Assembly (NCBI GenBank): GCA_032690845.1
Contig: CM064432.1
Span: 55,240,071-55,304,070 of the forward strand
DNA length: 64,000 nucleotides
From: Eleusine coracana subsp. coracana
Taxonomy: Eukaryota > Streptophyta > Magnoliopsida > Poales > Poaceae
Direction of reading: 5' to 3'
A program made the translations under genes and the position numbers. Positions 46,940 to 58,040 of the stretch are shown in pieces. The notes under the pieces were generated by a model. The model saw nothing but the letters and a program-made list of their open reading frames with translations. It did no database searches and had not been told where the DNA came from. How positions within the stretch are numbered: the stretch's first letter is position 1; each line of letters opens with the position of its first letter.

Positions 46940-48654
46940 TCAGCTTTCTGGGCCTACTGACCGTACAGTCCGGTCACTGCCTGACCGCACCGTCCGGTCA
47001 CTGCAACACTGTGCCCCAACGGCTCTGACCACTGTTGTTTCCTCTGCTGACCAGACCACCCGGTCCATTTCTCTTTCCATTCCAGAAACATTTCGGCGCT
47101 GGCTTCCTCGCTGCCCAAGTCTCACCTCTACTGACCGGACCGTCCAGTCAGTAGCCCGGTCCATCCGGTCACTAGAGATTCCCAGACTTGGTAGTTCCTT
47201 GCTGCACGTTGTAGTCTTTAGACAAAACCACTTAGTGGCCGTACAGTCTGATCACCACTGACCCCTCTATCCGGTCACTTCGTCCAGAAGCTGAAACTCC
47301 TCGTCCTCGCTTGACTTCATTTCCCAGCTTCTACAAACAGATCCTTGGCTTCTCCACTGTCAACTAGTGCCTGTGATTTCACCGAGCAACCTTGCACATC
47401 ACCGACTAGACATGACCTAAGAGAATGATCTAGACCCCCTTGATAGTCCTGTTTTTCCTATGGACTCAAAGCCCTAACAACTAGACAAGTGTACCCAATA
47501 CTTGCACCATAGCTTGTTCTCCGCTTTGATCCATCTTCATCAACCCTTGGACTCCATCAAGTTCACAAGCCTCCATGCTTGTGGTCATTGTCATCAATCG
47601 CCAAGGCCGTCGTTGACAATCATCATAATATAGAAGAGGTTTCCTACATGAACAACACTTGTGTAGATATTAGTCACATTTCACATTTTTCATTCATCAC
47701 CAAAATATCATACCTTAGGGTGACCTTAATGGTCATGAACCTTACACCTTCTATGCTGAAATTTCACTCTATTGTGATGAAATTTGAACGTCATGGGTGT
47801 GCATATTTCTACTAGTGTGAAGAGCGGCTGCATTGAGTTGGTGACCACCTTTTTCATCATGGGGCTTCGAAATGCCTAATAGGCCCCTATAATGTTGTTT
47901 TGCGTGATGCTGTAGACCTTCTCTCCATCCATCTTGATCTCCAGATCTTCGAGGTTCAACTCCCGTACGATATTAAAAGATCCGCGCGATCCTCTCAGTC
48001 AACGCTATTGACAGCCTACTGATAGTGCGTTGTCGTTGGCCGCTCCGTCGTTGTTCACCGGTGGTGGGGTGCGTTATGGCTCTAACGATTTTGCATTGTC
48101 CATCTCTTGATTGCAGGGCAGATCCGAGCAACCCTTTAAACTATTGCGTGTTATGGGTGTTGATTGAGCGATAGAGGCAAGCTTGGATCATGCCCATTAC
48201 ATCTGGTATTTACAAACTATGCAAGATCCTGAATTTTGCGATTGGAGTCACTCCTGAATTTAGCTAGTGGAGTCACCGTACCATTGGTTACATGAGACGG
48301 GTGTCCAGCCCATGAGAATATGCAGATGAGTTCAAAACACTAACAAGGATAAAATGTAGCGAAGAACAGACAGACAACAGCATGCTTCTCCATCTATCAT
48401 AAATTGTTTTGTTTTCTAGTAGTAGCCTAAGATCCATGTACATCCAACCAAGGGACCTCATCTCCACATGATCCTCGTATATCAATCAAGACCACATGTG
48501 ACTTATCTGTAAACAGAGAAAAAAACGTGTGCATCTTGTAGCTACAAATAGAATATTTTAACAGCTAGGACCCAAGTCACAAATAGCCATGCTATTTGAT
48601 GAGTTACTGCGACCTATGTCTCACCCACGAAATATTAATACCCATCAATTTGGG

Positions 48655-48990
48655 TCTTTTGATCTAAATGGGATCAACTCATCAAGCCCATGGATTAAAA
48701 TCTGGTTCCACAAGATGTTTACATATTACACCTCTTACACCCACAATTTGTACTATGAAATCACTCAAGAGAGACTCAATTTTTAGACTTTTTGCACCCT
48801 AGATCCTATCTGCACACTGTGTTTTTGTATGTCAGATTAATTACCCTAAACCACTCATACATATTCTATATAAACATAAACCTTCCTTAAAATTACGTCA
48901 TTCAAATTTATTTCTCATAATTTCCAGTAATATCGCCTATTTCAAATTGCACCTTCCATCTTTATTATTATTTTCAATTCCAACGCACGA
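48655..48990. repeat. Dispersed repeat, copy 1
   Basis: It contains AAATGGGATCAACTCATC, CATATTACACCTCTTACA, CACTCAAGAGAGACTC and GATCCTATC, followed by a tail with ATCGCCTATTTC and CACCTTCCATCTTTATTA. The tail motif is duplicated at 48989-49017. Confidence 0.6.
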
Positions 48991-49104
48991 TTCAAATTGC
49001 ACCTTTCATCTTTATTAGTTTATGTGCACAGGTGCTTTCCTTCAACCGCTCCAAGTGTTCCTACAATTTATGTTGTCACTCTCTTCACTCTATACCCTTT
49101 AATC

Positions 49105-49320
49105 TGGAGCCTTAGATCTATATGGGATCAATTCTTATTACCACTAGATTAAACAATGGACCCACTAGATGGTTACATGTTATACTTCTTACATCTGTTT
49201 TGAACAAAAAATTCACTCAGGGACACCCAAACCTCAGACTTTTCTTGCCCAGTAAGGACCTAGCTCTTGCCTGTACCCACCTAGAAATCACGTGCCCATA
49301 CTTTCCTTAATTTATGCATT
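49105..49320. repeat. Dispersed repeat, copy 2
   Basis: It contains ATATGGGATCAATTC, CACTAGATGGTTACATGTTA, ATTCACTCAGGGAC and TTTTCTTGCCCAGTAAGGA, in the same order as copies 1 and 3. Confidence 0.5.
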
Positions 49321-51499
49321 TTTTAATACACACAATAATTACTATCCTTAATTATTCCCTTTTATAATAATTGTATGTGTAATTTCCTCTTTTCTCTCCT
49401 TCCGCATTGCTTGTTTCCTTCCCATGTTGCATGCATACGTGAGACACAACCTCAAATATCTCCCTTCCTTACTTGTACCGTACTTAATTTGGTTTTACTT
49501 TCCTAAATTCTAGATTATTCTCCTAAATGGTGATATTCTCCTTCCTAGCCATCTTCCTTGTTCTTGCTCTAGCTCTGTGGTGGACGTCCTGCCCCAGCCA
49601 ACACCTTCGTGATGGCCATCATCCTGCCGACACCCTCACGGCATGGTCGAGGTTCACCCGCCTCATAGCTTAGGAGCAAAAAGGATCAATGTCGTGCCAC
49701 AACTTAGTGGCCTCACGGCAAAGTCGACTTCCTGCCACCACCCTCGTGACAAGGTTGGCATCCTTCCATGCGACACAATAGCCGATGGGAGCAGGTGAGC
49801 AACGTATCTATTGTGCTTGGCGGTGGTTGGAGTTCACATCTTCTGGCTACGACAAACGACCAACATAATCGGCTCCTATCCCAGCTCCAAATGCCCGATC
49901 TCCCCTGATTCTGACTGATAAGCTCTGAATTTTTTCTATGCTGCGCAATAGTAAGGTTAGTTGGTTCTCCTATTTTTTTTTAGTGTTTACAGCTGATATT
50001 TGAGGGGTTCATGATCATAATAGTTGTTTGGCTCCTGAAATATTTGATCGCTTGCGAATACTCAAAATAATCGCGAAATTATCGATGGGGCAGTTGTATG
50101 GAAGTTGTAGGTGAGCAAACGGCGACTGTGGGACGGAGGTGGCGGTTCCTTTGATCTCCCATTCTGCATCTGACATATCCGTAGCAACAAATATGGCAGT
50201 CCAAGGTAATGTTGCCGATAGGTGGCAGTAGACCAATAGTAGACGAACAAATTTATATTGTACACTAAGGAATTGGCAAATTTGAAACTAACACAACCGC
50301 TGTTAAATTTCCCTTTGAAATATTGTAGAACTGTATCCTTTGATTATTGTTAAAGAGTTGTATCCGTGTTGACAATAAAATGGTGCTATGCAAAAAAAAA
50401 AAAGTATTTACATGTCCTGTTTGGAACAGGATTTATACTTCAATAGAGGGAACTTACCATTCCGTAAGTGTTATCTTTGTTTCTCAGTTTGTGTTCTATA
50501 ATTTTGGACACATCATTGGAATACAAAAGACTGCATTCTTTTTAAAAAGTCACAATCATGTAAACAAAGCAACTAGAATTGCCTTTCTAAAAAGCTGAGG
50601 CATAAAGAAGCTCCTTTTCCTATGGTTTTGTACAATAACTTTGTATAGCTTAAAATTTTCTGTAGTCTTAACTTTGCTATTTGTTTTAGAAGTTTAATAC
50701 TTTGGGTGAAAGGAAGTTTTATTTATATTTGTCATTGGCAGAATTAGTTCTGAGTTCTCTGGTAGTCTTAGAGCTTAGGCAATAATAATGCTTCGGACTG
50801 TACACATTAAATGCTTATTATGTAGGATATTGAGTTGATGCAGCACTCATAACTAAAAGTAATTGAAGATGAGATTATATTATATGGCTTCTAGATTATG
50901 CAGTTTAAACATGCACCTCCATTATGCAATGAGATGCTTTTATGTGCAAAGCCACTTTTTAGTAATGTAGAATTAGCTTGATTTTATGGCTACAAGTGGT
51001 ACGTCTCTAAGTTTAAGTAAGTATGGCTTCATCTTGTAAGATTACAATGCCCGTGCAGCACACACGCGCGGATACTTTTGGACGTGATATTATGGTCAGA
51101 AAAACAATTTCAATAATGTATATTTATATATATTTGAAAAAATATATTAAAATTATGTAATATATTATTTAATCTAATCATCAAAGATGATGTAATATAC
51201 CTTTTTAAACCAACAAATTAAAATATTATATAATAAATTGTTGCAACAAAATTATTCAAAGAATATTCATACACCGTTCAAACAATCACCAAGTGCTGGT
51301 GTACAATTTTTTTTAGAAAAAACATAAACATCTATCTCCAATGCACTCGTATGCTATCAACAATTTTTTTTATTCATTATCTTCAAGACTTAACATTATT
51401 ATTAACAAGCACATCTTACAATTTATGTCCCGAGAGAAAATTAGATTAGTGATGAAACTAGTAAAGAAATAAACATATTTGTAAATAAGAACTTAGTAT

Positions 51500-51780
51500 A
51501 TATAGAATAAATGGGACCAATTTATCTAGCCCTTGGATTATAACCTGAACCCGCTGGATGATTATATGTTACACCTCTTACACTCATACTAGGAAACACT
51601 CAAGGAATACTCGACTTTGAGATTTTTGCACCAAGGATCCTATCGAACCAACTACTAATTCATTCCATATAAATATATAAAACTTCCTTACCATCTACTA
51701 ATTCAAACTTAATTCCAATAACATCGCCTATTTTCAACATGCACTTTTCATCTTTAATATTATTTCCATCTAAACTAATA
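51500..51780. repeat. Dispersed repeat, copy 3
   Basis: It contains AAATGGGACCAATTTATC, TATGTTACACCTCTTACA, ACACTCAAGGAATACTC, GATCCTATC and the tail ATCGCCTATTTTC with CACTTTTCATCTTTAATA, parallel to copy 1 over about 270 bp. Confidence 0.6.
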
Positions 51781-51845
51781 TTCTTGCATGTCTACCGAAC
51801 CAACTTTTTTCTTTCCTAGATACTATTATTTTTCTGAAAATCATG

Positions 51846-51879
51846 CCCCCCCCCCCCCCCCCCCTCACACACACACACA
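51846..51879. repeat. Homopolymer C19 followed by (CA)7 microsatellite
   Basis: Nineteen consecutive C (51846-51864), one T, then seven CA units. Length may be affected by sequencing error. Confidence 0.9.
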
Positions 51880-52433
51880 ATTAAGCTTTTCCATAAACAT
51901 CACCCTTTCCTTAATTTTGTTTCATTTTCCTAAAGTCTATATTATTACTTTCCTAAATTCTTTCCTTCCCACCGTACCCCCTTTTTTTCTTTCCTAAGTG
52001 CTATTAATTTTCTGAAATTCATGTCCCCATAGTTAAGTCTTTTCATAATACTAATTTATTTTTCCTGTTGCACCAGACCTGACAACGAGCATCATGGTAT
52101 GCTTGACTCTTTCAACGACACCAAGATGGCGAGTGTGCTCTACACGATTGCCAACGTAATTGACCGATATGCATCGCATCATTGTCTGGCATATTAGCTT
52201 TTCAAGTTTGTCTGCTCCACATACTCATGACTTGTTTGCTAAAATGTCTCATACAGATTTTTTTTCTTTTCTGGATCTTTTTATTTGATTGATTTCATGA
52301 TCTGATACTGGCATGGTTTCTATTTGGGGAAAGTTAAAATTTTGTAATGGGTTTCCTGTAGATGAAAAAATGATTTGGACTCAAGTGCCTGAGACAATAG
52401 TTATACTATTTGCAGCTATACAATGCACATGAA

Positions 52434-53428
52434 TGTAACACCCCCGAATCTACAAACACCCCGGGATGTCACTAAAATCATACAACCAAACAGCCGAACA
52501 AATAAATAGTAAATTCAGCAGCATCTCCTTTGTATTTATAAGCAACACGGAAGAAAGAATACATAGATAACAAAAGAATTAACATATCCCACTAGCATTA
52601 ATAGAACATCCTAATGAAAGGTAAAAATAACTCCAAAACGATTATGTTTAATATTCACACTCCTTTAAGCATCAAGCACAAATCTCTAATGAACAAACTT
52701 TATTTATTAAAATTAAGTGAAGTGCAAGGTGTGCAGCTAATCCCTCTTCCCCTCCTAACAATCATCAAGCACCTGGAGAGAGTAGGACAAGGGTGAGATA
52801 AAAATCTCAGCAAGCAAATTTGTTTTGATAAGCTATTTAAATCACAAGTTGGGATTAAGTAATGATTTAGCATTATATTTCACTTATGGGATAATCAAGA
52901 TATGACATTGATATAAAGTAAATAACTTCCAATAGAATATAATTAGATGTTAGAGCATCAATAATAACAACACGTCACTTCAAATACATCATGAGTGCAT
53001 ATGAATGTAAATGCATATGTCTGTTGTCTGCATACCCAACAAGGTATGGAGCTGCATCTCATTATGTTGTACTAGTACGGTCATGACCATCGATCAATGA
53101 CATAACTTCCAATGCAAATTAGTGATGCAATGCACATGATATGGTGCAATAATGATAATATAAACTGCAACTTCCTTCAAGGATGTGGATTAACCACATA
53201 AACCATGCTCCAATAAGAAAAGATCACATATAGGAAATTAAGCATCTAGTCATATTAATTGAGTGAATAAAGAAGACAAGAGTTAATTCTTATTGGTAGT
53301 AAGACAAAGTTCTGAATATTAAGAAGTAGGTGATAAAAATAACAAGTCAAAACGGTAGCAAAACCACCGCTACATTCACTTGCCTCCGACAACGAAGAAA
53401 ATGTATTAGGCACGTTCCGAAGCACTAC
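52434..53428 (+). repeat. Second LTR-type fragment starting TGTAACACCC
   Basis: It starts TGTAACACCCCCGAATC. It has GGGTGAGATAAAAATCTCAGCAAG (52788 on), the counterpart of GGGTGAGTACG...ACTCAGCAAG in the fragment at 44047. It is cut on the right by insertion of Sirevirus C at 53429. Confidence 0.5.
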
Positions 53429-55041
53429 TGAAAGTCGCCTAAAGGGGGGGGTGAATAGGCGATTATCCTTGAAAGTCACTTAATTCAAACAATTAATAGC
53501 ACAGGAAAACTTTGTCCGACTAGATTGTTCGACTATAGTAGGATATTGTTCGATTACTTCAAATATCCGACTAGAGTAGGACAATGTCCGACGACCTCAC
53601 AGCGAAAAACAGATCGGGTGTCAAAAAGGACAACATTGCACAATCCAAGCTAGGAGAAGGCAGCTAAACAAGCAAGAAAGCAACAACAAAATGGGCACTA
53701 GCTAGCAAGCAACCTACACATGCAAATTTAGGAAAGTGAGCACTACAACTAGCTAGAAAAAAAAACAATAAGAAAGGCACACAAGCAGGAATTAACCAAA
53801 GACAAAAGGAGACAAGGAGACACAAGGATTTTTCACCGAAGTTCAGCTCCACCAAGAAGCCTACGTCTCCGTTGAGGGATCCACCAAGGACCGGGTCTCT
53901 TTCAATCCTAAACCTCTTCAACCTACCACCAAGGCAAGCTTGAGCTTTACTATGAATCTCCACAAAGGAGGGGCCAATACAAACTTCTCGCATCTCAACC
54001 ACAAACTTCGGAGCTCTTCGGGCGACGCCTAACCGTCTAGGGGATGAATCCCGAGGAGTAACAAACACAAAGGGCGTCGGTGTTGAGGATGAACCAAGTG
54101 CTCTTGAGTGGAATGTATTGCTCAATCAAATCTCCTCAAATCTTCTCTCGAATCCACCAAAGATTGGAGTAGGAACCAAGGGAGGAGAAGTGGAGTGCTC
54201 AGATGTGTTGGGAATGTATTTTTGAGTTGTGGAAGTGGCCTGCCGACCAAAGGGGGTCGGGGTGACCTTTTATAGACAAGACATGAAAAAGAGCCGTTAG
54301 AGAAAAACATAGTCGGACATAGTCCGACTAGAGTCGGACATTGTCTAACAAATTGATGTGCATGGCTCTGGAGTCCGAAAAGATTGTCCGAGGGACTCGG
54401 ACATTGCTCTGGTCATTGGGTAGTCGGACATTGTCCGATGGAGTCGGATACTGTCCGATCCGGTGGATGTGCATGGTTCTGGAGTCCGACGGGATTAACC
54501 GATGGGGTCGGATTTTCTGGAGTCGGACATTGTCCGGGTGAGTCGGACATTGTCCTACTTCGACTAGGAAAAGGCTGCGTAAGGTTCTGTAGTCCGACTA
54601 CATTGTCCGACTGAGTCGGACATTGTCCGACTACACTGGAATTTTTGGAGTGTGCAAGGATCTATAGTCCGACCCGATTATCCAACGGGGTCGGTCATTG
54701 TCCGACTATAAAAGATTTTGTGGGGGAATTTGATTCTGGAAATATGATTTGAGCACTTGGTCTTTCAACACTTATTTCCTTTGTGTCCCCCTTGATAGTA
54801 CGGTGTACCTATACTCAAGATGAGAGATAAAAACATTAAGCCTTGATTCTTGAGCGTAGATACTCCTTTTCCAGGATTTACACTTTGTTGGCTTTTCTTT
54901 TCTTTCTCTTTTAGACTTCCTTGTTCTCATATTCATCAATAATTAGAAACTGTGCACATGCGCAATGGAAATATTAGTCCTCTTTAATTGTATTGACGTC
55001 AATCACTCAAAACCATAATTAGGGGCCTAGATGCACTTTCA
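53429..55041 (-). repeat. 3' LTR of Sirevirus C (1613 bp)
   Basis: On the minus strand it starts TGAAAGTGCATCTAGGCCCC at 55041 and ends CGACTTTCA at 53429. It contains many GTCGGACATTGTCCGAC-like quasi-palindromes at 53510-53595 and 54313-54710. A TATA-like TCTATAAAAGG on the minus strand lies near 54268-54278. Confidence 0.92.
54313..54710. repeat. Cluster of GTCGGACANTGTCCGAC quasi-palindromes in LTR C
   Basis: More than ten full or half copies. The best are GTCGGACATTGTCCGA at 54423 and GTCGGACATTGTCCGAC at 54617. Arms of 8 bp surround one unpaired base. Confidence 0.85.
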
Positions 55042-55057
55042 ATCTCCCCCTTTTTGG
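55042..55057 (-). other. Polypurine tract of Sirevirus C
   Basis: The minus strand reads CCAAAAAGGGGGAGAT directly before the LTR, identical to the tract in A. Another AAAGGGGGAGAA tract lies near 55531-55542. Confidence 0.85.
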
Positions 55058-55447
55058 TGATTGATGACAATACAACTAAAGTTCACAGTTCATTGATAAA
55101 AGAGCATTAAAAGAGAGAACAAATAAATAGGAGCTCCCCTTAACGTGTGCATGAATTGAATTCCAAATTGGGCATTAACAACCCATATGCACATATTTGA
55201 GAGAATAGTACAAGAGCTCCCCCTATTTCCTTGCATTGTTTCACATATTATTAATAAAGAGGAGGACAACAATGCATATGACATGTCATTCACACAAATG
55301 TAGCTAAGAAAGAAACAAATAACATTCCATCAAGCCACATAGTTCAACACATGGAGAGCATGAATAAGTCTTACACAAATAAGGTTCACACAATAGAGTT
55401 TTGAAAAACACAAATGACATGTCCAACGAGATCACAAGATACAAAGT

Positions 55448-55513
55448 GATAATTAGGTGAACTTCTTGACTCTTCTCTTCGATAATTAGGTGAACTTCTT
55501 GACTCTTCTCTTC
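55448..55513. repeat. 33-bp perfect tandem duplication next to polypurine tract
   Basis: Units 55448-55480 and 55481-55513 are identical, followed by a partial third TCTTGACTCTTCTCTTC. The minus strand is purine-rich. It is the counterpart of the 37-bp duplication in A. Confidence 0.88.
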
Positions 55514-55574
55514 TCTTGACTCTTCTCTTCTTCTCCCCCTTTGGCATCGAAACACCAAAAAGGAGGGGAAGGGA

Positions 55575-57110
55575 TCACTCATTGCCATCATAGTCATTGT
55601 CCTCACCATCTTCATCATCCTCATCATTTCGTCCTTGTGGTGGTGGTGTCTCCTCCATAATCTCATCTTCATCCTCATCCTCATCATCAAACCTAGTGTG
55701 AGAGGGTCCAGCACCACTAGTACCAGTTGTAGCAGTAGGAGAGGCATGGGAGGGGTAGAAGCCAAAGTACTGAGACTCCTCATCTGTGAAAGTACTCCAA
55801 GGATTCTTAACTGGAGGAGGATTTGGGGCAGGAACAGGGGATGGAGAGCGAGGAGGCTGAATAGCTAGGTGATCATAGATGGCCTTCTGACGCTTGTTCA
55901 ACACATCTTGACGCTTCTCGATGTTGTCAAGCTCGGCGTCAAGTCTGCTGCAGATATTGAAAATTCCCCTGAGCATCTTGAAAAGGCCTCCCCTTTTCTT
56001 GCTAGAACCACTACCTCTGTGTCGGTGGGAAGGACCTGGAGTAGAGCGGGCTGAGGGTGCTGGGGGTGAGTTAGGCTCGCTAGAGGGAGCCTGTCTAGGA
56101 GTAGCAGCACCACCAGAAGGGATGTTGGGCATGAGACTTTTATGTTCACACTCTTTCTTGAAGGTCTTCTTGGTCACCTTCTCAATCATAAACATGATGA
56201 AAGGAGAATAAGCACAGCCACGACTAGCTGTAATAGCCACATGCCACATCTCTGAGTAGATGAAGTCAAATACATTAAACTTCATAGAGCCGCCAATCCA
56301 ATCAAGAAGATCCTTTTCAAAACCTGGTACATGATCAGCATTTCCACCCCTTGGAGCAATAGAGACTCTCACCATCCTATGAAGCTAATTGTAGAAAGGT
56401 TTGAACCCAGCAGCATATGGTGGGTTGGAGTCATCTTCATTGACATACATGTACTTCATTTCTGAGGGGAGCATTGTGCGTCCATCATGAATACTCTTTG
56501 GTTCATCATAGGAGTCCCTTATACCAAGCAAAGTGGCAAGGCAAGATAGAGCGCAAGAATACCTCTCGTCGTCTGTCATCCAAGTCAACTTCTTTGCCCG
56601 TTCATCAAAATACACAGTGGAGTAAAACTGTGACACAATCTCTTGATTTCAGTTGTACCGGAACCCCATAATGCCCTTGATTCCATGGAACTCACACGCT
56701 TCAATGATTTCCTTGAACACTGGATTTTTCTTATGTTCCATGTACTCCCAGTCAATATATTGCATGGCAATAGTGGGATGCTTCTTGTAGGCACACATGT
56801 ACCAACCTGTGTGAAAGTGACACCAAAACCTAGGATCAATGGCCTCCTTCTCAGCTGCATAGCAGTTGAATTCCCTTGCCTCACGACATGCCTCTTCAGT
56901 TGCTTTCACATAGTTAACGCGCTCTCTGTCCACATTAGGAGCAACAATCACATTGCGCATGACACTGTTGATCTCGGTGGGTTCTTCTTCCTCACGACGC
57001 TCAGCATATCTAAGATGCACGGTGCAAGGCTTCCTTCTTTTGGATTTGCTACCTCCAGCATCATCCATATACTTGGAGCGCTTCTCCCCCTGAGACCAAG
57101 TGTCGAACAT
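55575..57110 (-). pseudogene. Sirevirus C third ORF (env-position protein), broken
   Basis: It starts MFDTWSQGEKRSKYMDD at 57110 with a basic segment. Its core is homologous to the third ORF of A: VSQFYSTVYFDERAKKLTWMT matches RQFYATIEVDFPSKTLTWMT, and SIAPRGGNADHV matches FYPRGGNSDAI. The C-terminus is Ser/Pro-rich, then strongly acidic (DDEDEDEDEIMEE). Stops at about 56646 and 56384 split the frame into three pieces in the same phase. TTTGTCAG on the minus strand ends right at the start codon region, a possible splice acceptor. No membrane segment is evident. Confidence 0.8.
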
Positions 57111-58040
57111 CCTGACAAATAGATAGGTAGGTGTTTAGGATGAGGTAGAAAAAGGTTGAAGACAACATGGTCATAAGTGAGAAAACAGAAACACTTGGAA
57201 AAAATCTGTGGTCATCGGATAATATTCGACTCGGTTGGACATTGACCGACAGGGTCGGATATTGTCTGACTCCACCGGACATTGTCCGATGCCCGCGAAA
57301 TTTTTTCACAAATGTTTCGATTTGCTCAAATCTGACCACTACTCCTAGCCATATTGCATACAAAGCATCTATAGCATCCTAGGAATCATCTCCATGGGCT
57401 ACAATGGTTAGGGACTATGGATTAAACCTAGCATTGCAAAGTCAAACCCTAGCCCTAGGTGAGAGAAGAGAGGGAGAGGAAAAACCTTGCAACAATGGAG
57501 GGACTCGGACTTTGTCCGATGAAGAGACTCCCCTCCCCCTTAAACTTGGATCTTTTCACGATGGAGGAAGGAGATTGTTGCAGGAGCTTCTTGGCCGCCG
57601 GTTTGGAGAAGAGAGAGAGAGATAGTTTGAGAGAATGAGGGAGAGAGAAATGAAGGGGTAAGCTCGGGCCTGTTATGGGTGAAAAATCCCATAGTCGGAC
57701 AATGTCCGATAGAGTCGGACATTATCCGATGGGGTCAAATTTTGTCCGACTTGGGTAAAACTGACTTGCCCTACTTGGACAGAAAAGAACTAAAATTTGG
57801 CACTTCTTCTCCAGTGGTGCTTAAGTAGGCATCTTATTGATCTCATGAACATGTCTAAGTTGAAAAAGGTTTCAGTGGATATAACCAGCCACAATCAATC
57901 ATTCCAACAATGATTATATCCACATCAACATGATCCAATGATCAAGAACCAAATGTTTTTCCAAAAACAAAACAATCAATATTTTGCAACAATTTTATTT
58001 TTGAAAAATTTATCTTATGTCACCATAGATGTGCAAGTCT
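57111..58040 (-). other. Sirevirus C pol-ORF3 spacer
   Basis: No supported gene. The family palindrome recurs at 57215-57295, near 57505-57522 and at 57692-57750 (for example GTCGGACAATGTCCGAT). Confidence 0.65.

Larger units (their letters stand above)
46043..47746 (-). repeat. Sirevirus LTR fragment E (D-related), split by a miniature element
   Basis: Read on the minus strand it starts TGTAAGGTTCATGACC at 47746 and matches the Sirevirus D LTR throughout, including GTGATGAATGA, the palindromic ACCGGACCGTCC-type motifs (46950-47280) and the TATA region (CCTATATAAC at 46200-46191). The downstream part of the LTR is missing after about 46043. The inserted element occupies 46241-46939 with one TCAGC copy on each side. 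It is probably a truncated or solo LTR, opposite in orientation to D. Confidence 0.8.
47747..52433. other. AT-rich intergenic DNA without supported genes
   Basis: Only short unsupported ORFs occur. Contents noted: three diverged repeat copies (separate entries), a 48-codon ORF at 49527-49673 with a hydrophobic start, a 12-A tract near 50391-50402, a GC-rich hairpin-like stretch at 51049-51075, and a C-run plus CA microsatellite at 51846-51879. This may be the oldest, least transposon-covered part of the window. Confidence 0.5.

Noticed and set aside
46385..46960. Two ORFs with identical 60-residue N-terminal parts (46385-46612 and 46754-46960)
   Set aside because: They are the same stretch of the two identical LTRs of the miniature element. 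One ends in the interior, the other in flanking DNA. No gene features.
16281..47746. D LTR and E LTR as the two ends of one giant element
   Set aside because: They are in opposite orientation and E lacks its 3' part, so they cannot be the LTR pair of one retrotransposon.
50391..50402. Poly-A tail of a LINE, SINE or processed gene
   Set aside because: Twelve A without a recognisable body, polymerase III boxes or target duplication.
51049..51075. Helitron 3' terminus (GCCCGTGC...GCGCGG stretch)
   Set aside because: A weak hairpin only. No clear CTRR end at the right distance and no matching TC start upstream.
55304..55783. Met/Arg-rich ORF on the minus strand
   Set aside because: Out-of-frame shadow of the acidic C-terminus of the C third ORF, extending into noncoding DNA.
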